DNA of 39,249 nt, taken from a virus. Below are positions 1 through 5,460 of the stretch, piece by piece (within the stretch, counting starts at the first letter, position 1; each line of letters begins with the position of its first letter). The notes below the pieces were generated by a model. That model had not been told where the DNA came from and made no database searches. It worked only from the letters and a program-made list of their open reading frames with translations. Made by a program: the position numbers and the translations under genes. The DNA is taken from IMG/VR virus record IMGVR_UViG_3300049825_000266, positions 1 through 39,249 of that record. One strand, written 5' to 3'.

Positions 1-173
1 GCCTCTACCTCAGCCACCATCTGCTGTTCCGTCGCCGGTGCCAGCAGCCACACAATCCCCCCTATCACCACCAGACACACACCAAGGGGCAGTAGGGGAG
101 TGAAGCACCCACCCACACCAACCCAGAACATCAGCCCCGCCACGCCCCGTACATTCGTCGTTGCATCTTCCAT
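1..173 (-). CDS. Small membrane protein, 3' end cut by window edge
   Basis: Starts at ATG 173 behind a textbook ribosome site (GGAGGT, then seven T). The 57 visible codons begin MEDATTNVRG and hold two hydrophobic stretches (around GLMFWVGVGG and PLGVCLVVIGGIVWLLAP), so it is probably an inner-membrane protein with two short spans or a hairpin. No family recognised; the size and position at the end of a run of tiny early genes would suit a host-modifying or lysis-associated peptide. If the genome is circular, the frame continues from base 39249 for 15 codons to a TAA. The start and membrane character are seen in the sequence; any function is unknown. Confidence 0.6.
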   Translation of the reverse strand, partial: MEDATTNVRGVAGLMFWVGVGGCFTPLLPLGVCLVVIGGIVWLLAPATEQQMVAEVE

Positions 174-187
174 AAAAAAAACCTCCA

Positions 188-403
188 TTACCCGCAAGCT
201 TTGCGCCGCGGATTGACAAAGGAGGTTGACGCGCGTATGATATGCACGTCAATGCCTCCAAGAAAAGTGTTGACAACCTCAATCGAGATAGGGGCAGTGC
301 GCCAAACAATTGCCCCTATCTCACCCCGCAAGCGTGTCACCCCCACTGTTGCAATAACCACGTTGTCACCAGCACTGCCGCCACCGACAACAAGCACCGC
401 CAC
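188..403 (-). CDS. Small hypothetical protein, start uncertain
   Basis: An open frame of 71 codons from GTG 403 to TAA at 188, ending 14 bases before the next start. The N-terminus is hydrophobic and glycine-rich (VAVLVVGGG), followed by a more ordinary stretch (GEIGAIVWRTAPISIEVVNTF). An alternative reading fits the overlap habit of this operon better: a 30-codon membrane peptide from GTG 429 to TGA 337 (ending AAVLVTTWLLQQWG), overlapping by GTGA a 50-codon protein starting at GTG 340 and using the same C-terminus. Function unknown; the C-terminal part from 340 down to 188 is the more secure portion. Confidence 0.4.
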   Translation of the reverse strand: MAVLVVGGGSAGDNVVIATVGVTRLRGEIGAIVWRTAPISIEVVNTFLGGIDVHIIRASTSFVNPRRKACG

Positions 404-421
404 AAGCAGCCGTCTACTTCC

Positions 422-697
422 TCATCCACAGAACACCCGCACCTTCTCGCTAACTAACTCCGCCTCACGTGCCAACCGCGTTAGCACCGCCACCTTTGCC
501 CGTTCCTCTGCCAACTGCCGCATCAGTGCATCATTCAGCCGCTTCTCTTGTTCGTAGTCGTAAGCGAACGCAGCAATCACACAATCAGCCTGCCCAAGCT
601 CATGCCGCAGCGCCTTCACCTCTTCATCGTGCATCGACCGACACGCATTCAATTGCAACAGCGCCCCGCACTTCTTTACCCTCGCTAGTTCTCTCAT
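422..697 (-). CDS. Small helical (coiled-coil) protein
   Basis: 91 residues from ATG 697, chosen because this ATG overlaps the stop of the upstream membrane-peptide gene (ATGA) and follows a G-rich ribosome site; a longer reading from 769 would swallow that gene. The middle and C-terminal part is rich in E, K, R, L and A with heptad-like spacing (EKRLNDALMRQLAEERAKVAVL), so it is likely an extended helix or dimeric coiled coil. Four cysteines are scattered without a clear metal motif. No family recognised. Probably an early accessory protein, by position. Confidence 0.6.
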   Translation of the reverse strand: MRELARVKKCGALLQLNACRSMHDEEVKALRHELGQADCVIAAFAYDYEQEKRLNDALMRQLAEERAKVAVLTRLAREAELVSEKVRVFCG

Positions 698-807
698 CGC
701 CCACCCCCCATCAATGCCCACACGAACGGCAACGCAATCACTACCCCAGCCACCAGGCACCAGCCCCACCCACCACTCTGCTTCTCATGCTTCTCGTAGT
801 AGTTCAC
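694..807 (-). CDS. 37-aa single-span membrane peptide
   Basis: Starts at GTG 807, overlapping the TGA of the gene before it (GTGA) and preceded by GGAGGGTGAAGG; ends with TGA overlapping the ATG of the gene after it. The product begins VNYYEKHEKQSGG and then has a transmembrane segment (WCLVAGVVIALPFVWALM), with only GGGR after it. The tight coupling at both ends is good evidence that it is translated. A charged N-terminal head and one span suggest a small inner-membrane protein. Function unknown. Confidence 0.5.
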   Translation of the reverse strand: MNYYEKHEKQSGGWGWCLVAGVVIALPFVWALMGGGR

Positions 808-1025
808 CCTTCACCCTCCCAGTACATCGCAGCTACGCCACCTTCGCACATCGCTTTGCCATCAACCACCCGAAAGAACGCCCGAATCTTCCCCTTCTCT
901 ACCTCACCCTCTGCCCTGTACGAGTCATCAACTTTACTTACCGTCACCTTGTACAGTGGGCTGTAGATTCTGAAGTCAGCCAGCAGCCGCAAGAACCAGT
1001 CTCTTACTATCTTCTCATCGCTCAT
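804..1025 (-). CDS. Small hypothetical protein (73 aa)
   Basis: Starts at ATG 1025 (the GTG at 1028 directly upstream is a possible alternative), overlapping the TGA of the upstream frame as TGATG and behind AAGGTAGGGGGTGGG. The 73-residue product begins MSDEKIVRDWFLRLLADF and continues with alternating charged and beta-type residues (KVTVSKVDDSYRAEGEVEKG). It looks like a small alpha/beta protein. No family recognised. Part of the tightly overlapping early-left operon. Confidence 0.6.
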   Translation of the reverse strand: MSDEKIVRDWFLRLLADFRIYSPLYKVTVSKVDDSYRAEGEVEKGKIRAFFRVVDGKAMCEGGVAAMYWEGEG

Positions 1026-1225
1026 CACCCACCCCCTACCTTTCCATCATTTGGCGTTAACGTGCGTACCTTGGCCAGCGTTTCGTTAGCTTGCTGCAAT
1101 GCCCTGTGCGCTTCTTGAAACCCACGACTCCCCGGCTCGAACCGGAACTGCCCCTACTCCATTGCGTCCCTTAGTTCCCGCAGTACGCGTATCAATTCCG
1201 TCGCCGTTGGATAACCACCGCTCAT
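1025..1225 (-). pseudogene. Small helical ORF interrupted by one in-frame amber codon
   Basis: ATG 1225 follows GGGGG with six-base spacing and opens a frame reading MSGGYPTATELIRVLRELRDAME, then TAG at 1156-1154, then 42 further codons (GQFRFEPGSRGFQEAHRALQ and onward) to TGA 1027-1025, which overlaps the next start. The protein-like, helix-forming character runs on smoothly across the TAG. Options: a recent nonsense mutation, programmed or suppressor readthrough, or simply a 23-aa gene. Genome-wide TAG recoding is not supported, because long genes here are intact and several end in TAG. The frame overlaps the 3' part of the gene at 1086-1403. Confidence 0.4.
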
Positions 1226-1403
1226 ACTGTACCCCCATCTCACAATTACAAGTCACAAGTAAGCCCATGCCCCATTGCACCCGCCGCGCCTCACTCAATG
1301 GAACTTTCGGTGAGGGCAGGGGCGCATCGACTAGCCCATACTTGCACCACTCACACCCATCACCGCGCTGGTGCGCCTCTACTGCTATCACTTCCGCTCT
1401 CAT
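1086..1403 (-). CDS. Small cysteine-motif protein, C-terminus doubtful
   Basis: ATG 1403 overlaps the TGA of the upstream gene (ATGA). The first 60 or so residues look genuine: MRAEVIAVEAH, then C-x2-C (CEWC), and later CNC near residue 55, a plausible zinc-binding knuckle. After about residue 62 the sequence turns into G/R/S/T-rich text and overlaps a well-initiated small ORF (ATG 1225) for about 140 bases, unlike the 1-17 base overlaps elsewhere here. One extra base in the GGGGG run just before 1225 would end this frame at a TGA overlapping that ATG, so a frameshift or assembly error is possible. Confidence 0.5.
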   Translation of the reverse strand: MRAEVIAVEAHQRGDGCEWCKYGLVDAPLPSPKVPLSEARRVQWGMGLLVTCNCEMGVQYERWLSNGDGIDTRTAGTKGRNGVGAVPVRAGESWVSRSAQGIAAS

Positions 1404-1747
1404 GTGCTGCCCTCAATCCGCCTTATCAATGAAATGATAGTGGCATCATGGCTATATACAGTCTTTGACCATTGCCCGTTTTTATTTGCGTATCTGACAT
1501 GAATCTTGGTAGTGGCCCAACCTGTATCGACGCCAAGGATAAGAACTCGTTGCTCCCCATCGGCGAAGGCTACTATGCACGCCCGCGGATGTTCAACCGT
1601 AACCCACGCACCTATAGCATCCTTGATGTCACACTCAATCTTCCACTTAAGAGCAGCATTGTATGCAAAACGTGCTGTCTGCGCAGACCTCTCCGCCGCA
1701 ACCATCGCGCTCCGTAGTTCGTCCAAGTACTTGCCGTCTACATTCAT
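1400..1747 (-). CDS. Hypothetical early protein (115 aa)
   Basis: Starts at ATG 1747, which overlaps the stop of the helicase-loader gene (GTATGA). The longer reading from 1792 would run through the loader C-terminus and is less likely. The N-terminal third is helical (YLDELRSAMVAAERSAQTAR); the remainder is beta-rich (CIVAFADGEQRVLILGVDT). No catalytic motif or family recognised. It is translationally coupled to the replication genes, so a DNA-metabolism accessory role is possible but inferred from position only. Confidence 0.65.
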   Translation of the reverse strand: MNVDGKYLDELRSAMVAAERSAQTARFAYNAALKWKIECDIKDAIGAWVTVEHPRACIVAFADGEQRVLILGVDTGWATTKIHVRYANKNGQWSKTVYSHDATIISLIRRIEGST

Positions 1748-2499
1748 ACCTTCATCCTTAAATTCTGGCCTTCCATCTTCACCCAAGCACACGATTCTAT
1801 GATGCGCTCAACTGTTCTACCACCAAACTGATCGGCTAACTGCTGCCCGTTTAGGTTGGTGGTAATCAACATGGGTAGGTCATGGTTGTGGCGGTAGTTA
1901 ATCAACTGGTAGATGATGCGCCGTCTATCGTCCGTCTCCATCCCGCCCCGACTCGCATCCCCCAGGTCATCGAGCAAGATAATGTCTGCACTCTGCGCCG
2001 CCTCTAACTTAGCGTCACTATTTCCGGTGCTGTAGCCCCCTTGAATCGCATCGATGAAGTCGTACACCTCGCACCACAGTGCGCTTCGTCCACGGTCCAA
2101 CCAGTGGCGCAAGACGGGTGTTAGTAGCCCCGTCTTGCCCATCCCAAATGAACCACTAAGGATGACGCCATTCTTGGAACCCTTGGGGGTGTTGACATAC
2201 CCCGTATCTACCAGTTCCCGCGCCGTCGCAATGGCTGACTGTTTGCCGGGGTCCTTGATGGCCGCTAGCGATTCAATGGTTAGGTCTCGGAAGCGGGGAG
2301 GGATACCCGCTGATTCAAACATGGCCGATAGATGCTTAGCTTGCTTGGCCTTACTGCTATCGTCCCAGTACTGGCGGTTGCGTTGCCCTAACTGACAGGT
2401 ACAGAACTCAACCTCCCCAATGGGGTAGTTGTCCGGCTGCTTCCAAGACAAGTACCCCGTACCCTCGCACTTGTTACACTCACTAACCGAAGCTTGCAT
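1744..2499 (-). CDS. DnaC/IstB-like AAA+ helicase loader
   Basis: Probably loads the host replicative helicase at the phage origin. With the start at ATG 2499 (GGGAGG eight bases upstream) the protein has 251 residues. An N-terminal zinc knuckle (C8-x2-C11 and C33-x-C35) precedes the ATPase: Walker A GSFGMGKT at about 116-123, Walker B IILLDDLGD at about 173-181, a sensor-I-like LITTNL and an arginine-finger region GGRTVERI near the C-terminus. This order and the DDLG Walker B are typical of the DnaC/IstB group. It follows the replication initiator, with the methylase gene lying between them. A DnaA-like initiator ATPase is less likely because no DnaA DNA-binding domain is present. Confidence 0.85.
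   Translation of the reverse strand: MQASVSECNKCEGTGYLSWKQPDNYPIGEVEFCTCQLGQRNRQYWDDSSKAKQAKHLSAMFESAGIPPRFRDLTIESLAAIKDPGKQSAIATARELVDTGYVNTPKGSKNGVILSGSFGMGKTGLLTPVLRHWLDRGRSALWCEVYDFIDAIQGGYSTGNSDAKLEAAQSADIILLDDLGDASRGGMETDDRRRIIYQLINYRHNHDLPMLITTNLNGQQLADQFGGRTVERIIESCAWVKMEGQNLRMKV
2483..2499 (-). repeat. Direct repeat, copy at the methylase 3' end
   Basis: Minus-strand ATGCAAGCTTCGGTTAG carries both the loader start codon and the methylase stop codon. It matches 15 of 17 bases with the copy at 3309-3325. The two copies lie exactly at the two ends of the methylase gene. Confidence 0.8.
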
Positions 2500-3325
2500 C
2501 AAATAACCTCCCTTGCATTGATACACCCTTCATCCATAACACTTCCGTTCTAGCCCTTGCCCCATCAGCGAAGATGTCACGCTCTACCCTATCCCAACCA
2601 ACAAACAACTCATCATCGTATAAGGGGCAGGCATACCCGCTAACGATCACCATCCCCTTTAACCCACGCAGTACGGCCGCCAGCTCCCTGTGCTGGTCGT
2701 CGTCCATCTCATGGCGGTAACAACTGCCGGCATGGCGCGCATTGCGGGTACTGTATGGGTAGGGGGGGTCCACATAGTGAAGTACGTTCTCGCCATCATA
2801 GCGGGTCATTACATTGACGGCCGTATCATGCTCGATGGTAACACCCCGCAACCGTTCAACGATTCCCTCTAATGCTTCCGGCATGTTGGCCCAATCTTGC
2901 GCCGGCGTACTGCCCGACCTGGTAACGCTGCCTCGAAAGCCTGTCTTCCAACCGCTAGTACTTGTCACCCCGCCACCAAAGCCAGCGGCCGCCCGCAATA
3001 CTGTGCGCCTTGCCTGTTCGATGGGGTCAGCGGCCGTGATGTAGCTCTCGTCAAATTCTTCCCGGCTGTACGGGGTGAGCGTAACCAACCGTATCAACTC
3101 CCGCGCCTGCGATGGATTGCGCAACACCCGAAACAGATTGACTATCTCCTCGTCCAGGTCGTTGTATACCTCGGCATAACAGCGTGCCTTGCGAAGCAGC
3201 ACTGATGCAGCTCCCCCGAATGGCTCGACATAAATGCGGTGGATTGGGAAGTGGCTGATAATCCAAGGGGCAAGCTTCCACTTTCCACCGTGATAACGCA
3301 GTAGTGGCCTACCCAAAGCTTGCAT
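2483..3325 (-). CDS. dam: DNA adenine-N6 methyltransferase (Dam/D12 class)
   Basis: Transfers a methyl group from S-adenosylmethionine to adenine in DNA. The 280-residue length is normal for Dam/DpnM enzymes. Visible motifs: N-terminal RYHGGKWKLAPWI, the SAM-binding EPFGGAASV (about 34-42), the YNDLDEEIVNLF segment that follows, and catalytic motif IV DPPY about two-thirds along. No restriction partner lies nearby, so it is an orphan phage methylase, perhaps for protection from host restriction or for origin control. The gene is bounded by 17-bp direct repeats, which suggests it was inserted between the initiator and loader genes. The recognition site cannot be read from the sequence. Confidence 0.9.
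   Translation of the reverse strand: MQALGRPLLRYHGGKWKLAPWIISHFPIHRIYVEPFGGAASVLLRKARCYAEVYNDLDEEIVNLFRVLRNPSQARELIRLVTLTPYSREEFDESYITAADPIEQARRTVLRAAAGFGGGVTSTSGWKTGFRGSVTRSGSTPAQDWANMPEALEGIVERLRGVTIEHDTAVNVMTRYDGENVLHYVDPPYPYSTRNARHAGSCYRHEMDDDQHRELAAVLRGLKGMVIVSGYACPLYDDELFVGWDRVERDIFADGARARTEVLWMKGVSMQGRLFDASFG
3309..3325 (-). repeat. Direct repeat, copy at the methylase 5' end
   Basis: Minus-strand ATGCAAGCTTTGGGTAG contains the methylase start codon and the stop codon of the replication initiator. It is the partner of 2483-2499. Confidence 0.8.
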
Positions 3326-4043
3326 ATGCGCTTGTCTCCTTTGCTATGATGGGGGCCGCGGTGCGTAGCTTGCCTATCTCTGTCCGTAACTGGGTGAGGG
3401 TAGGCATCTGGCCATCCTTCTTGTAACGCCAGTCCTTCATCCACACCTTTTCCAGAAAGCTCTTTGCTTCCTCTAACGTGTAGCCTGCGTTCTTCAATAT
3501 GCCGATGGTCTGCGCGACTTGTGCCTTCTCTTTAGCCCCAAGGGTTTTGTAATCCCAAGCTACGATTGCACAAACCACACCAAACCATTCCTGTTGGTCA
3601 GTTAAAGGGGCAGGCGCAGCCAATACTTTATTTAGATCTTTGTTTATAAGATCTTTCTTTTGTGTGTCTACTTCGTTGACTAGTTTTGGCGACAACTGGT
3701 CTACTTCGTTGACTAGTGCTAGTCTACTTAGTTGACTGGTTGGTTTGTTTGACTGGTCTACTTCGTTGACTACCAGCGAGTAGATAAAAGTTTGGCCCGC
3801 GGGTTTCTTGTTGATAGTTCCGCGCTTAATCCCTGCCTCTACCCCGTTAATCACACCCTGCCTACTGAGTCCAGTTAGTTCCATGAGTTGGGATAGACTC
3901 AACTGATCGGCTGACTTGTGCCAACCAAAAGTTTTCCGTGCAATCGCCAGGGTTATCCGTAGCTCAGCTTCTTTCATGTCTGCCATGTGGTCATCGAGTA
4001 ACACATTGGGGATAGCTGTAAAATTTGGGCCTTCGTAGCTCAT
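3309..4043 (-). CDS. Lambda O-like replication initiator with internal origin
   Basis: 244 residues. The N-terminal 110 residues look like the phage replisome-organiser/O N-terminal winged helix (FTAIPNVLLDDHMADMKEAE, then ARKTFGWHKSADQLSLSQL and TGLSRQGVINGV). A flexible middle holds three VNEVD peptides, encoded by DNA iterons. The C-terminal part (from about 150) is helical and may contact the helicase loader. The start at ATG 4043 overlaps the upstream stop (ATGA). As in lambda O, the origin appears to sit inside the initiator gene. It is followed by the methylase and the helicase loader, the usual partner. The family call rests on visible similarity and gene order. Confidence 0.75.
   Translation of the reverse strand: MSYEGPNFTAIPNVLLDDHMADMKEAELRITLAIARKTFGWHKSADQLSLSQLMELTGLSRQGVINGVEAGIKRGTINKKPAGQTFIYSLVVNEVDQSNKPTSQLSRLALVNEVDQLSPKLVNEVDTQKKDLINKDLNKVLAAPAPLTDQQEWFGVVCAIVAWDYKTLGAKEKAQVAQTIGILKNAGYTLEEAKSFLEKVWMKDWRYKKDGQMPTLTQLRTEIGKLRTAAPIIAKETSAYASFG
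3621..3665. other. AT-rich tract, probable DNA-unwinding element of origin
   Basis: A 45-bp stretch dominated by A and T, with AGATCT at both sides of TTGTTTATA, lying directly next to the iterons on the side toward the 3' end of the initiator gene. This is the same relative order as in the lambda origin (iterons, then AT-rich region). Unwinding activity is inferred. Confidence 0.6.
3666..3772. repeat. Four iterons, probable origin of replication
   Basis: On the plus strand GTCTACTTCGTTGACTA occurs at 3666-3682, 3699-3715 and 3756-3772, and a variant GTCTACTTAGTTGACT at 3722-3737. Start-to-start spacings are 33, 23 and 34 bp, near whole helical turns. Each copy is an imperfect dyad (AGTC-AAC/GTT-GACT style arms). 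They encode the VNEVD repeats of the initiator. Number, placement inside the initiator and the neighbouring AT-rich tract match the lambda ori plan. Confidence 0.75.
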
Positions 4044-4492
4044 AGTAAATCGCTCTCCTTGAAGGGTAACAGGTCGGCGAAGTCGGCAGCTAAGTAATAA
4101 CCGTTGGTGTCTTTGATGTTTAGGTTGCGAATGATTCGCTTCAGCGTTGGTTTACTCTGGCCTGTCATCCGTTGCAGGATAGCCAGCGTTACCCATTTCT
4201 TACTTGGCGGCAGCGATGCGTTGTAGCGAGGAGCAAACCGCACGATGTATTCCACTTCCCAGTAGTCGCGCGCTTCAGTGTCCACTATCTCTACCACTGC
4301 GTGGCCATTAAATACCTTCTCGCCCTGGTTGTAGTGAGTCGCCACACGAAACCCTGTGTCAGCAGATTTACCCACGTAAACAATCTCATCATCTTGCAGA
4401 AGAAAGTAAATCCCTGGGCAACTCTCATACCCGCTGGCAAAAAACACAATCTGTTGTTCACTGAAATTAAGTTTGTCTGTTCGTACTATCAT
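4040..4492 (-). CDS. GIY-YIG nuclease-domain protein
   Basis: 150 residues from ATG 4492. The first half carries a compact GIY-YIG-like core: GIYFLLQDDEIVYVGKSAD (about 28-46), then an arginine (GFRVATHYNQ) and a later E (DYWEVEYIVRFAP) spaced like the catalytic Arg and Glu of this fold. The C-terminal part (TLAILQRMTGQSKPTLKRI) resembles a small HTH or DNA-binding segment. It may be a homing-type or repair-type DNA nuclease; small phage GIY-YIG proteins vary in role. The gene is coupled to the replication initiator by ATGA. Its start is overlapped by the GGCGACAGGA motif, a predicted target of the antisense RNA at 5234-5457. Confidence 0.65.
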   Translation of the reverse strand: MIVRTDKLNFSEQQIVFFASGYESCPGIYFLLQDDEIVYVGKSADTGFRVATHYNQGEKVFNGHAVVEIVDTEARDYWEVEYIVRFAPRYNASLPPSKKWVTLAILQRMTGQSKPTLKRIIRNLNIKDTNGYYLAADFADLLPFKESDLL

Positions 4493-4531
4493 GGTCCTGT
4501 CGCCTTTCACTATAGGTTCACGTTGTCCGCA
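4493..4531 (-). promoter_or_regulatory. Leader with sRNA-target motif at GIY-YIG gene start
   Basis: The minus-strand leader reads GTGTGCGGACAACGTGAACC, six bases, then GAAAGGCGACAGGA, two bases and ATG. GGCGACAGGA (4504-4495) overlaps the ribosome-binding region. Both blocks recur in the leader at 6431-6467. The ten-mer is complementary to the loop of the RNA at 5234-5457. Confidence 0.55.
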
Positions 4532-4540
4532 CACCGCAAC

Positions 4541-4741
4541 CTACCTGTACAACTCTCTTGCCTCTTCCCGTTCTGCTTCCCGCTTGCGGAACCATGCCGC
4601 AAACGCTTCGTCTTGGTCCAGAATACTTTCGATGAAGTCCTCAGCGTTGAGCGCATATCCCGGCACCTTGTCCCACTTCACCCTATCCCCTGGCCCTGAT
4701 GCCTCACTGATAGGGCTGGTCGGTACTGGTCTATAACCCAT
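4541..4741 (-). CDS. Small acidic/helical hypothetical protein
   Basis: 66 residues from ATG 4741, three bases after the upstream stop. The N-terminus is proline/glycine-rich (GYRPVPTSPISEASGPGD); the C-terminal half is a charged helix (EAFAAWFRKREAEREEARE). No family recognised. It lies between another small gene and the GIY-YIG gene in the early-left operon; its ribosome site is weak, so translation probably depends on coupling. Confidence 0.6.
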   Translation of the reverse strand: MGYRPVPTSPISEASGPGDRVKWDKVPGYALNAEDFIESILDQDEAFAAWFRKREAEREEARELYR

Positions 4742-4744
4742 GTC

Positions 4745-4948
4745 TCACCACGCAATTCGATAATCAGGTTTACGGTCTTCCCACTCAGCCGCTAGTCCTT
4801 CGGTAAAAACAAAGGCCAGTGCGTAGGCGGTTGATGTGGAACAGCCGAACAGCAAGCATGTGTCCACCATCCACATCCCTAGTTCATTCAGCGCCTCACC
4901 TCTTTTTGCGGGGTCGGCTAGCTTCTCTTGAATCTTTCGCTTATCCAT
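4745..4948 (-). CDS. Small hypothetical protein (67 aa)
   Basis: The start was placed at ATG 4948 behind GGGTGAGGAT, because the longer reading from 5050 crosses a hairpin and is not protein-like. The product begins MDKRKIQEKLADPAKRGEAL and then has a mildly hydrophobic helix (TCLLFGCSTSTAYALAFVF). It is probably a small helical protein. First gene downstream of the long non-coding gap on the minus strand. Function unknown. Confidence 0.6.
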   Translation of the reverse strand: MDKRKIQEKLADPAKRGEALNELGMWMVDTCLLFGCSTSTAYALAFVFTEGLAAEWEDRKPDYRIAW

Positions 4949-5221
4949 ATCCTCACCCTTCCGGGGAGGGTGGTTGTCCCCTCCCCTTCTACAAAGGAGA
5001 TACAATGTTCTTCCTTCGGGATTCCCCTGGGTTACAGGCCAGGTACACACTTCCCCCGCTTGACGTGGTGGTTCATTCCTACCCGTCTACGTCATCCTCC
5101 TTTTCTCAAGAGGCCCACCACGCAGGAAGACAAAACAATTGCTTACACCCCTGTGCAGGATGTAAGACAATTAACGTAGAATGTAAATGATTCATTCTTT
5201 ACTTGTTGTTAATAATCGTGG
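4949..5221. other. Intergenic region with hairpin and dyad; no convincing gene
   Basis: On the minus strand this is the leader of the gene starting at 4948; on the plus strand it precedes the predicted RNA. It holds a perfect 8-bp stem (GGGGAGGG at 4963-4970 with CCCTCCCC at 4979-4986) and a larger imperfect dyad centred near 5154 (CTTACA at 5142 with TGTAAG at 5161, extended by AATTG/CAATT). CTTAC/GTAAG also forms the arms of the operator at 6013-6033. A plus-strand ORF (5005-5190, 61 codons) has a good ribosome site but an unconvincing protein, so it is not called. Confidence 0.5.
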
Positions 5222-5227
5222 TATATA
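5219..5227 (+). promoter_or_regulatory. Extended -10 promoter for the predicted RNA
   Basis: TGGTATATA is an extended -10 element (TGn plus TATATA). The hexamer 17 bp upstream (TTACTT) is a poor -35, as is often tolerated with an extended -10. Expected transcript start is about 5234. The same GTGGTATA context occurs at the promoter at 10539-10547. Confidence 0.5.
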
Positions 5228-5233
5228 GTGAGG

Positions 5234-5457
5234 ACGCGATGCGCCATCACGTGATGTTAAGGTGCTTCGTGGGTATGCAAAACGAATAGGTTCCTGTCGC
5301 CAACAAGTCACTATTCTTTTGCAGTGTGCGGTAAAGGGCATGATATAACTACCTTATACCGCGCGTCAAGTGCAGTAAGTTTACGGTAAGCATCTTGTAA
5401 GGATTCCGCACCCTTGCAAGAGGGAGAAGCGTCTATCCGAAAGGGTGGGCGCTTTTT
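5234..5457 (+). ncRNA. Predicted structured antisense sRNA
   Basis: A non-coding stretch of about 225 nt between an extended -10 promoter and a strong terminator. Its core is a 13-bp hairpin, TGCAAAA-c-GAATAG (5276-5289) with CTATTCTTTTGCA (5311-5323), presenting a 21-nt loop (5290-5310) that contains TCCTGTCGCC. That decamer is the exact complement of GGCGACAGGA found over the ribosome sites of four genes (4492-, 6473+, 7123+, 21824-). Further stems: GCGCC/GGTGC near 5241-5264 and GTGCGGTA (5326) with TACCGCGC (5356-5364 region). Several stems contain G-T pairs that are valid only in plus-strand RNA, which fixes the orientation. Likely role: repression of translation by loop-to-mRNA pairing. 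The structure is read by eye; the function is inferred. Confidence 0.6.
5428..5457 (+). terminator. Rho-independent terminator of the predicted RNA
   Basis: AGCGTCTATCC (5428-5438) pairs along all 11 positions with GGGTGGGCGCT (5443-5453), using four G-T pairs, around a GAAA tetraloop, and is followed by a run of T (5453-5457). On the minus strand the G-T pairs become A-C mismatches and no T run follows, so it acts on plus-strand transcripts. No protein gene ends here, which supports a separate RNA gene. Confidence 0.8.
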
Positions 5458-5460
5458 CTA

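Noticed and set aside
1154-1156. Genome-wide recoding of TAG
   Set aside because: Long genes (terminase, giant protein, methylase) are intact without internal TAG, and several genes end in TAG with coupled starts. Only one small ORF shows the effect.
5005-5190. Plus-strand ORF of 61 codons with a strong ribosome site (AAAGGAGATACAATG)
   Set aside because: The predicted protein has unlikely composition, there is no promoter in front, and it lies opposite a leader region. The ribosome site may be chance; kept only as a remark.
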